The position numbers were made by a program, and so were the translations under genes. The notes under the pieces are model-generated. The model did no database searches and was not told the DNA's origin. It worked only from the letters and a program-made list of their open reading frames with translations. This document shows, one piece after another, positions 9,348 to 19,875 of a stretch of DNA of 64,000 nt. How positions within the stretch are numbered: the first letter of the stretch is position 1; each line of letters starts with the position of its first letter. The stretch covers positions 935,501-999,500 of the forward strand of contig NZ_CP005188.1 of NCBI RefSeq assembly GCF_001563285.1. Reading direction: 5' to 3'. Source of the stretch: Sphingobium sp. MI1205 (GTDB lineage: Bacteria; Pseudomonadota; Alphaproteobacteria; Sphingomonadales; Sphingomonadaceae).

Positions 9348-10874
9348 TCAAAGGCATGCCTCCAGGAAGGGCTGATCGAAACCGAACTGCCGCGCCTTGT
9401 CCAGCGTATAGGGACGCAGGCCCATGGAGCGATATTCGCCGACAATCTTCCCGCTGTCATCCTCGTCATGATATTCGAACTTGAACAGTTCCTGCGTGAC
9501 GATGACATCGCCCTCCATGCCGATCACCTCGGTCACATTGGTGACACGGCGGGAACCGTCGCGCAGGCGCTTCACCTGGACGATGAGGTCCACCGAGTCG
9601 GCGATCTGCTTTGAGATGGCTTCCTTCGGGATCTTGATGTCGCCCATCAGGATCATATTCTCCATACGACCCAAGCATTCGCGGGGCGAGTTGCTGTGAA
9701 GGGTGCACATGGAGCCGTCGTGGCCCGTGTTCATTGCGGCGAGCAGGTCGAAGCACTCCGCGCCGCGAATTTCGCCCAGGATGATGCGGTCAGGACGCAT
9801 ACGCAGGGCGTTCTTGACGAGATCGCCGATGGTGATCGCGCCCTGGCCCTCAAGGTTCGGGGGGCGCGTTTCCAGCGGCAGCCAGTGCGGCTGTTGCAGG
9901 CGCAGTTCGGCCGCGTCCTCGATGGTCAGCACGCGCTCGCCCGGGTCGATCATCTTCGACAGGGCGTTCAACATAGTCGTCTTGCCCGAGCCGGTGCCAC
10001 CCGAAATGACGATATTCATGCGGCATGCGCCCGCGATCTTGAGCGCGGTGCACATCTTCTGGCTCATTGCACCCCACTGCGCGAGATTGTCGAGCGTGAT
10101 CGGCTTGGCCGAGAACTTACGGATCGAGATGGCGGTGCCGCGCAGCGACAGCGGCGGCACGATCACGTTGACGCGGCTGCCGTCGGGCAGGCGGGCGTCG
10201 GCCAGCGGCGTGGTCTGATCGACGCGGCGGCCCACCTTGTTCACGATGCGCTGCGCGATCTGGAATAGATGCTCTTCATCGCGGAACTTGATCGGCGCGA
10301 TCGTGAGCTTGCCCTTCTTTTCGATATAGGTCTGGTCGGGGCCGTTGACCATGATGTCGGTGACGTCGGGATCGGCCAGCAATTCCTCCAACGGGCCAAG
10401 GCCCAGAAGCTCGTCCACCAGCACCTTTTCCAGTGCGAACTGCTCGCGCCGGTTGAGCGTCAGTTTGAGTTCAGCCAGCACCTCCATGATGATTGGCCGG
10501 AATTCTTCGGCCAGTTCATCCTTGCTGAGCGTCGCGGCCGCTTCCGGATCGACCCGTTCGAGCAGGCGGGGAAGAACCTGTTCCTTGATCTTGTGGACCG
10601 ATGCTTCAAAACCCTGGGGCCCCGCGTCGGGCACATGTTCGGCATTGGCACGGTCGGAAAGGCGCTGTAACGCGTCGGCGTTGCGCTGCATCTGGCTGGT
10701 CGGTGCGGATAGCGGATCTACCGCCGTTTCAGCAGGCAGCGGAGCCATGTCCAGCGGCGGAAACTGATCCCCGCCCCGCACTTCTTCGCGAGGCAATCCG
10801 CCCTGCATCGGGCGGGCCACGCCGAATCCCGGCTTGATGCCGGCAGGTCCATTTTTCCGTCCAAACGCGCTCAT
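9348..10874 (-). CDS. cpaF: CpaF family secretion/pilus ATPase
   Basis: Hexameric ATPase of the TadA/CpaF branch of type II/IV secretion ATPases (508 residues from the ATG at 10874, which has GGAG four bases upstream). Visible features are the N-terminal helical region, the central VNGPDQTYIEKKGKL and DARLPDGSRVNVIVPPLSL segments, the Walker A GGTGSGKTT at about residues 291-299, the Asp box, and the Walker B region with RPDRIILGEIRGAECFDLL. In Caulobacter CpaF powers Flp/Tad pilus assembly. No other tad or cpa gene is nearby, so either its partners are elsewhere or it serves another machine. The next gene upstream encodes a membrane protein of unknown function. Confidence 0.93.
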   Translation of the reverse strand: MSAFGRKNGPAGIKPGFGVARPMQGGLPREEVRGGDQFPPLDMAPLPAETAVDPLSAPTSQMQRNADALQRLSDRANAEHVPDAGPQGFEASVHKIKEQVLPRLLERVDPEAAATLSKDELAEEFRPIIMEVLAELKLTLNRREQFALEKVLVDELLGLGPLEELLADPDVTDIMVNGPDQTYIEKKGKLTIAPIKFRDEEHLFQIAQRIVNKVGRRVDQTTPLADARLPDGSRVNVIVPPLSLRGTAISIRKFSAKPITLDNLAQWGAMSQKMCTALKIAGACRMNIVISGGTGSGKTTMLNALSKMIDPGERVLTIEDAAELRLQQPHWLPLETRPPNLEGQGAITIGDLVKNALRMRPDRIILGEIRGAECFDLLAAMNTGHDGSMCTLHSNSPRECLGRMENMILMGDIKIPKEAISKQIADSVDLIVQVKRLRDGSRRVTNVTEVIGMEGDVIVTQELFKFEYHDEDDSGKIVGEYRSMGLRPYTLDKARQFGFDQPFLEACL

Positions 10875-10973
10875 AATTCTCCGCCGGTATGTTCCAATCG
10901 GCCCAGCCAATCACAAAGGGGCCGATCAAATATGGCTGGGAATGGTGAATAGGCCGGAAACTTTGACAAATGG

Positions 10974-11759
10974 CTAATGGCGGGGAGCCACGCGTGGGGC
11001 AGGCGCGGTAACGAAGCGCGGATCGGCGCGGAACCATCCACCGACGGTACGGCCGCCCACTAGCAGTTTTTCGCCTTGCGGCGTAAGGAAGATGCGCCCA
11101 TCGGTCACGCGGATATTGCCCGAGAGGCTTTGTTCGGCGATCCGCCGGTCGATCTGCCGCATGTCGCCCAGATATTCGCGAATGAACAACTCTTCCAGAC
11201 CCCGTCCATCGAGCCGGCCGTCATGCTGCTCGATCCGGGCAAGCAGGAACATCGTGATCGAACGGTCGAATGTGACCGGCAAGGAGATGAGAAACGCGAT
11301 GTTGAAGGCGAGCGAGAGTCCGACCGCGCCGATCAGCGTGGGCAGATCCAGCCGGACCAATCGCCGGACCATCAGTCCGCCAAGGATCATCAGCATCGCC
11401 GCTAGCAGCGCGATCGCGATGCCTCGATAAAAGAGAATGGATAGTCCGGCCAGAAAAGGACTGCGGATCGGGGCGAGATAGAGCAGGAAGCCAGAGGCCA
11501 AGACGGCCAAATAGGTCAGCGCCAACGCCGCCAGAGTGAGGCTGTGGTGCAGCTGCCCGGCAAGATCGATGTCGATATAGCTCCAGGCGCAGATGATCCA
11601 CCACAGAAGTGCGAGCCACAGGAAGATGGGGGGAAAGCCGCGTCTATCGCCGTTTAGCCAAGATATGCCGTAAACTGCGAGTATGCCGTTGAGCCACAGC
11701 ATTCCCGGCATGCGGAAAGCCCTGATCGCTAACACATCCAGCACCGGCAGCACCGCCAT
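10974..11759 (-). CDS. Hypothetical multi-pass membrane protein
   Basis: Unrecognised protein of 261 residues with five to six hydrophobic segments in the first 170 residues (near 23-35, 43-60, 70-95, 105-127 and 140-160) and a soluble basic C-terminal part ending in a proline/arginine-rich tail. The C-terminal region reads like a small beta domain (NIRVTDGRIFLTPQGEKLLVGG). The start is uncertain: the open frame continues 13 codons upstream of the ATG at 11759 without another ATG or GTG. It precedes cpaF on the same strand with a 99-base gap, so cotranscription is possible but unproven. Confidence 0.65.
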   Translation of the reverse strand: MAVLPVLDVLAIRAFRMPGMLWLNGILAVYGISWLNGDRRGFPPIFLWLALLWWIICAWSYIDIDLAGQLHHSLTLAALALTYLAVLASGFLLYLAPIRSPFLAGLSILFYRGIAIALLAAMLMILGGLMVRRLVRLDLPTLIGAVGLSLAFNIAFLISLPVTFDRSITMFLLARIEQHDGRLDGRGLEELFIREYLGDMRQIDRRIAEQSLSGNIRVTDGRIFLTPQGEKLLVGGRTVGGWFRADPRFVTAPAPRVAPRH

Positions 11760-11845
11760 TCCCAGGATAATGGCCCAAGCGATTCGCTCCCAATAGCTTG
11801 CCGCTCAGGGCCAATGGGGCGCACAGGTCTCCTAATCGACCGAGG

Positions 11846-11862
11846 TTAACGCTTGGCTAACC
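11846..11862 (-). promoter_or_regulatory. Possible CtrA-like site
   Basis: The bases TTAA-N7-CTAA followed by CC match the CtrA consensus (TTAA-N7-TTAA) with one mismatch. The site lies 87 bases upstream of the membrane protein gene that precedes cpaF. CtrA controls pilus and cell-cycle genes in alphaproteobacteria, so the position is suggestive, but a motif this short occurs by chance. Confidence 0.25.
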
Positions 11863-11936
11863 ATCACAAAGGCCGCGCTCCCGGGGAGGAGGCGGCCTTG
11901 ATGGTATCGGCTAGGTCGTGGTGTTGCAGATGGATC

Positions 11937-12191
11937 TCAGCCAGCATGCTCAGCGAGGACGGTCAGGCCCTTTTCGTTGACCTCCGCAAAGCCGCCCTGA
12001 ACGGGGATGACTTCGGGGGCCGAAGTGGCGCTGGCGAAGATCTGGATCGCGCCGTCGCGGACGGTCGACATGAAGGGCGCGTGGCCTTCCAGCACGCCGA
12101 AGTCGCCATCGGTGCCGGGAACGACGACCTGATAGACCTCTTCCGAGCGGACGAGCTTTTCCGGGGTCACGAGTTCGAAATGCAGTGCCAT
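11937..12191 (-). CDS. atpC: F1Fo ATP synthase epsilon subunit, short form
   Basis: Central-stalk epsilon subunit of the F1 sector. The 84 residues cover only the N-terminal beta-sandwich ([11 protein letters not shown]..., the [18 protein letters not shown] signature, and [18 protein letters not shown]). The C-terminal helical hairpin that acts as an ATPase brake in E. coli and Bacillus is absent, and no downstream frame restores it. Short epsilons are known in some alphaproteobacteria, where the zeta subunit takes over inhibition. It is the last gene of atpHAGDC, 52 bases after atpD with a small hairpin between. Confidence 0.95.
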   Translation of the reverse strand: MALHFELVTPEKLVRSEEVYQVVVPGTDGDFGVLEGHAPFMSTVRDGAIQIFASATSAPEVIPVQGGFAEVNEKGLTVLAEHAG

Positions 12192-12206
12192 TCTTTATGT
12201 CCTATG

Positions 12207-12231
12207 CACCCTCCCCGCTTGGGGAGGGGTG
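12207..12231. repeat. GC-rich hairpin between atpD and atpC
   Basis: A short inverted repeat (CACCCTCCCC, four-base loop, GGGGAGGGGTG) in the 52-base gap between atpD and atpC. There is no T-run, so it is unlikely to terminate transcription. It could stabilise mRNA ends or tune atpC output, or be a copy of a small interspersed palindrome. Confidence 0.55.
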
Positions 12232-12243
12232 TCATGAGTTCGC

Positions 12244-13713
<1,470 letters not shown>

Positions 13714-14598
13714 TTAAAGGGCTTCGGCGCCCGAGATAATTTCGACCAGTTCGGTGGTGATCGCGGCCTGACGGCTGCGGTTGTACTGAATGGTCAGCTT
13801 GTTGATGAGGTCGCCGGCGTTGCGGGTCGCATTGTCCATGGCGGTCATCGATGCGCCCTGTTCGGACGCGTTGTTTTCCAGCAGCGCCTTGAAGATCTGC
13901 ACCGTGATGTTGCGCGGCAGCAGGTCGTCGAGGATTGCTTCCTCGCTCGGTTCATATTCGACCGTCGCAGCGATAGCGTTGCGGTCAGCATCTTCCGGGA
14001 TCTTGACCGGAATGATCTGCTGTTCGGTCGGGATCTGGGCCAGGGCCGATTTGAAGCGCGAGAAGAAGAGGTGCGCGACATCGAACTTGCCGTTCAGATA
14101 CATGTCAGTCAGCTCATGCGCGATCGCTTCGGCCTGGGAGTAGCCCGGTTCCTTGAGGCCGGTGGTGTCATATTGCGCCACGATCATGCCGGGGAAGGTG
14201 CGGTTGATGACCGGACGGCCCTTGCGGCCGATCAGGTAGAAGCGGACGGTCTTGCCCTGCTGGATCAGCTCGTCGGCCTTGGCGCGGGCGGCCTTGACGA
14301 TGTTGGCGTTGAACGCGCCGGCAAGGCCACGGTCAGAGTTGGCGACGACCAGCAGATGGACGTCGTCCTTGCCAGTTCCGGCCAGCAGCGGAGACGCGCC
14401 TTCGCCCGAACCGCCTGCGATTTTCGACGCGAGGCTGGCGACGACTGCTTCCAGGCGGCTGGAATAGGGGCGCGCGGCTTCGGCGGCCGCCTGCGCCTTG
14501 CGCAGCTTCGCCGCGGCGACCATCTGCTTCGCCTTGGTGATCTTCTGGGTCGATTTGACCGACCCGATCCGGATCTTCAGTTCCTTGAGGCTTGCCAT
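13714..14598 (-). CDS. atpG: F1Fo ATP synthase gamma subunit
   Basis: Rotating central-stalk subunit, 294 residues from the ATG at 14598 ([24 protein letters not shown], the conserved N-terminal helix). The C-terminal helix has the family signature [31 protein letters not shown], which inserts into the alpha/beta ring. In-frame codons upstream of MASLKEL belong to the repeat-bearing gap with atpA and are not counted. Third gene of atpHAGDC. Confidence 0.98.
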   Translation of the reverse strand: MASLKELKIRIGSVKSTQKITKAKQMVAAAKLRKAQAAAEAARPYSSRLEAVVASLASKIAGGSGEGASPLLAGTGKDDVHLLVVANSDRGLAGAFNANIVKAARAKADELIQQGKTVRFYLIGRKGRPVINRTFPGMIVAQYDTTGLKEPGYSQAEAIAHELTDMYLNGKFDVAHLFFSRFKSALAQIPTEQQIIPVKIPEDADRNAIAATVEYEPSEEAILDDLLPRNITVQIFKALLENNASEQGASMTAMDNATRNAGDLINKLTIQYNRSRQAAITTELVEIISGAEAL

Positions 14599-14614
14599 GA
14601 CGAACCTTCTGTTC

Positions 14615-14695
14615 GTCATCCTGACGAAGGTCAGGATCTCGTGCCGCCAGGTTGAACCTTGGGGCTTGAGATCCCAGCCTTCGCTGGGATGACGG
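14615..14695. repeat. REP-like paired palindrome (family A), copy 1
   Basis: Two small hairpins (CCTGA-loop-TCAGG and TCCCAG-loop-CTGGGA) in opposite orientation inside an outer inverted repeat GTCATCC...GGGATGAC, lying between atpA and atpG. A related copy with the same right half lies at 25811-25888 between fmt and truA. The structure resembles the paired REP elements of other bacteria. Inside the atp operon it may affect mRNA processing. Confidence 0.8.
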
Positions 14696-14703
14696 ATTAG
14701 TTA

Positions 14704-16823
<2,120 letters not shown>

Positions 16824-16990
16824 TTGATTTGCCGGTCATGCAAAAAGAGGGGCGCGGTCTTATCCGTCCCGTTCCCCTGTTGCCGGGCCGGTTAGCAGCG
16901 GGATTATGACTATGCAAGCCATGGAACGCGATTCCGTCACAAGGATGAAATCAAGGTCGTCCGCCGGATCATTCCGCCGGGAGAATCCGG

Positions 16991-18550
16991 TCAGTTGGTC
17001 GGATCGGGTGGAGCAAGGCGGCCCTTGCGGCAGCGATAGACCAATCGCTCATTGGGCTGTGCGGGCAACAGAGCGGCAAGATTGGAGCGCAGCGCGGCGA
17101 TATCGGCCAGAAGGTCAGAATCGGTTCCGCATGCCTTGGTCGGAACGTCGCTGAGCAGCGCGCGCGCTTTATCCATTGTATCGCTATCAGGCAGCCAGCG
17201 TTCTACGCGGAGCATGCCCCCTGCGGGATCGAAGCGGCTGATCGTGATGAAATTGCCGGAATCCGGGACTGTGGCGCGTTCCCAGTCGTTGCCCGAACTG
17301 ACATATTGGCTGTTGCCATTGGCGCATCCGGTGGCCGTCCAGTTAAAGGGAATGTCGTTCGCTTCCGAAATCGTCAGGCGGCTGCGGTTGAGATCGACCC
17401 GGCAGACATTCTCGCCTTCCCAGGCATAGGCGCTGTTGCCAGCGACCCGGTTGTCCTCTGGCAGTTTTACGCGCTCATCGATGCTCGAAAAGCTGGGTTT
17501 CAGGAAGAACAGCGCGAAAGCGCCAAGCAGCAGCACGCCGCCGCCCGCCAGCAACCAGGTCGCGCGGCGTTCGCGGCCCTGGCTGTAGGAAAGCCCGCCG
17601 GCGCCCAGGCCCAGCACCGCGATCGCCAGCAACACGGCGGCGCCCGCCATTGCATTCTCGCGGCTGGAGATGACATCTTGCTCCGCGCTGTCACGGGCTT
17701 TTTGAAGCGCTGCTTCGCGTGCGTCCGTCCTGGCGCGTTCCGATTGCTCGATCTGCTGCGTTTCTCGCTGGGTCAGCGCGGCTTCGGCGGCGTCCGCTTC
17801 GGCCATGGACCGACACTGTACAACCGTGCGGAGCGAGGAAACGCCCGCCTGGCGGAGGAATGAGGCCACTTCCCGCCAGGACACCGCGAATCCGAACTCT
17901 GCGTCATTGCCGTCCGACACCGAGCCGAAGCTGTTGACGCCCAGCACCCGGCCACAGTCATCGACCAGCGGGCCGCCGCTGTTCCCGGCGGCAAGCGGCG
18001 CGGTATGGAGAATCGTGTCGAAGCTCTGGCTGGAGCGTCCCGACGAGATATTGCCGCTCGTCTTCACGGTGCTGAGCGGTTCAACCATCTGCTTGAGGCC
18101 CAGGCCCTGCGCCCGATCTACAGTGCCGGGATAGCCTATGGCCGTCACATGCTGCCCATCGCTGAGCGCACCGGCGTAAAAGGTGCTGACGGGAAGGCTG
18201 CCTTCCTCCAGTTGGATCAGCGCAAGATCGTTGCCCGGCGAATAGGCGATGACCCGGCCTCCATAGCTTTTGCGACCTTCAGAGGGGATGACTCCGATGA
18301 CCAGGTTTTTTTCCTCGCGCGTCAGTTCGACGACATGGGCGTTGGTGATCACCTTGTCCGGTGCGACGGCAAAGCCGCTGCCATGGCCGACAAAATAGGC
18401 TTCGTTGCCATCCGTCGCGACGATGGCGATGCGGACAACGCCACGCGCGGCAGCGGCGATATCCTGCTGTTCCGCCGAAGCCGCAGCGGGCAGGGCGAGG
18501 GCGAGCAGAAGGCAGAGGTGGCGGAAAAGTGCGGCCATGATCCGGCGCAT
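16991..18550 (-). CDS. Secreted/membrane-anchored trypsin-like serine protease
   Basis: A 519-residue protein with a signal peptide (about residues 1-26) and an S1C/trypsin-type protease domain at residues 35-245. The triad is readable: His72 (TNAHVV), Asp108 (GNDLAL) and Ser191 (AAGNSGGPL). A helical, possibly coiled-coil stretch (about 250-300) follows, then two transmembrane helices near 305-330 and 335-355, and a C-terminal domain of about 160 residues that I do not recognise. No PDZ domain is visible, unlike DegP/DegQ. The layout suggests a periplasmic protease tethered to the inner membrane. The domain after the second helix would be periplasmic as well. Confidence 0.86.
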   Translation of the reverse strand: MRRIMAALFRHLCLLLALALPAAASAEQQDIAAAARGVVRIAIVATDGNEAYFVGHGSGFAVAPDKVITNAHVVELTREEKNLVIGVIPSEGRKSYGGRVIAYSPGNDLALIQLEEGSLPVSTFYAGALSDGQHVTAIGYPGTVDRAQGLGLKQMVEPLSTVKTSGNISSGRSSQSFDTILHTAPLAAGNSGGPLVDDCGRVLGVNSFGSVSDGNDAEFGFAVSWREVASFLRQAGVSSLRTVVQCRSMAEADAAEAALTQRETQQIEQSERARTDAREAALQKARDSAEQDVISSRENAMAGAAVLLAIAVLGLGAGGLSYSQGRERRATWLLAGGGVLLLGAFALFFLKPSFSSIDERVKLPEDNRVAGNSAYAWEGENVCRVDLNRSRLTISEANDIPFNWTATGCANGNSQYVSSGNDWERATVPDSGNFITISRFDPAGGMLRVERWLPDSDTMDKARALLSDVPTKACGTDSDLLADIAALRSNLAALLPAQPNERLVYRCRKGRLAPPDPTN

Positions 18551-18642
18551 TCATATGCGAAGCCCGGACTTAGGCAATGGAGAAATGCTTTGAGCGCAAG
18601 CGGTGGGAAGGCTGGTCACCGCCGCCCTGCTATTCCATAAGC

Positions 18643-19704
18643 ATGAACCAGATGATCGACATTTCCTTCCCGATGCAGGAATTATTGGACGCCCAGGCTT
18701 GCTGGGACGCCTTTCTACGACGCGATCGGAGCCTGGATGGGCGGTTTGTCGGTGCGGTGCTGACCACCGGCATTTATTGCAAGCCAAGCTGCGCTGCGCG
18801 GCATCCCCGGCGGGAAAATATGATCTTCCTGCCCGACCCGGCGGCGGCGCGTGAGGCGGGCTTTCGCGCATGCCTGCGCTGCCGGCCCGATGAGGTGGGG
18901 CGCGATCGCCTGGCGGTGGAGGCGGCGCAAGCCTTTATCGGCGCGGCTGAAACTCCGCCTTCGCTGGAGGAAATCGCCGCCCATGCGGGCTATGCGCCGC
19001 ATCATTTCCACCGGGTGTTCAAGCGGGAAACGGGGCTGACCCCCGCCGCCTATGCCCGTTCGTTGCGCGCGGAGCGGCTGAAGGCGGCGCTGGCGGCGGG
19101 TGAGAGCGTCACCAGCGCGATCTATGAGGCAGGATATAATGCGCCCAGCCGTGCCTATGCCGATGCGCAGCGGCATTTGGGCATGACGCCGAGCGCTTGG
19201 AAAGATGGCGGGCGGGGTGTCACGATCCGCCATGTGGTGATGGAATCGACCCTTGGCCCTGTGCTGGTCGCCGCCACGGCCAAGGGACTGTGCCGGATCA
19301 GTTTTGATGAGGACGAGGCAGAGCTGCGGCGGCGCTTTCCCAAGGCGGAGCTGTTGCCTGCGGATGCGGCATTGGAAGGGCTGGCGGCGGAGGTGGTTCG
19401 CTTGATCGAGGAGCCTGCGCGGCCGCTGGACTTGCCGCTGGATGTGAACGGCACGGCGTTCCAGCAGGCGGTGTGGGCAGCGTTACGCGCCATACCGCCG
19501 GGCGAGACGCGCAGCTATGGCGAGATCGCGGCGGCGGTCGGCAGGCCAAGCGCGGTGCGAGCGGCGGGCACGGCCTGCGGGGACAATGGGCTGGCGGTGC
19601 TGATCCCCTGCCACCGGGTGCTGCGGCGGGATGGAAGCCTGGGCGGCTATGCTTATGGGTTGGAGCGGAAGAAGGCGCTGCTGGCGCGGGAGAAGCGGCG
19701 CTGA
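18643..19704 (+). CDS. ada: Bifunctional Ada: DNA alkylation repair and transcription regulator
   Basis: Adaptive-response protein of 353 residues. The N-terminal zinc domain carries the methyl-phosphotriester acceptor cysteines (Cys46 and Cys50 in GIYCKPSC, plus the pair in ACLRCRPDE). An AraC-type helix-turn-helix region follows (EIAAHAGYAPHHFHRVFKRETG, VTSAIYEAGYN). The C-terminal O6-methylguanine-DNA methyltransferase domain has the active-site motif IPCHRVL and the recognition segment SYGEIAAAVGRPSAVRAAG. The start at 18643 (MNQMIDI) fits the family better than 18577. It reads divergently from the serine protease gene. No alkB or alkA is adjacent. Confidence 0.95.
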   Translation: MNQMIDISFPMQELLDAQACWDAFLRRDRSLDGRFVGAVLTTGIYCKPSCAARHPRRENMIFLPDPAAAREAGFRACLRCRPDEVGRDRLAVEAAQAFIGAAETPPSLEEIAAHAGYAPHHFHRVFKRETGLTPAAYARSLRAERLKAALAAGESVTSAIYEAGYNAPSRAYADAQRHLGMTPSAWKDGGRGVTIRHVVMESTLGPVLVAATAKGLCRISFDEDEAELRRRFPKAELLPADAALEGLAAEVVRLIEEPARPLDLPLDVNGTAFQQAVWAALRAIPPGETRSYGEIAAAVGRPSAVRAAGTACGDNGLAVLIPCHRVLRRDGSLGGYAYGLERKKALLAREKRR

Positions 19705-19708
19705 GGAT

Positions 19709-19861
19709 CTAGGAAGAGGCTTTGAGCCGTTCCATGATCGCGCGGCGTTCCGCCTTGCTCATGCCGCGCCAGCGTCGGATTTCGTCGGTGGTGCGGCCGC
19801 AGCCAGTGCAGATGCGGCCTGCCTTGTCCAGCTTGCAGATGTTGACGCAGGGGCTTTCCAT
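19709..19861 (-). CDS. DUF1289 family small zinc-ribbon-like protein
   Basis: A 50-residue protein read from ATG at 19861 to TAG at 19709-19711. It begins MESPCVNICKLDKAGRICTG and then has CGRTTDEIRRW and a basic helix (SKAERRAIMERL). The four cysteines in CxxxC...CxxC spacing and the following WR segment are the DUF1289 signature. The function is unknown; the family is widespread in proteobacteria. It lies 14 bases before the priA start on the opposite side of the ada stop (same strand as priA, convergent with ada), downstream of priA in the same transcription direction. Confidence 0.88.
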   Translation of the reverse strand: MESPCVNICKLDKAGRICTGCGRTTDEIRRWRGMSKAERRAIMERLKASS

Positions 19862-19875
19862 GGACGTTCAGGCCA

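Noticed and set aside
11895..11937. A lost C-terminal domain of AtpC in another frame
   Set aside because: No frame downstream of the stop encodes the helical hairpin; the short form is therefore accepted as real.
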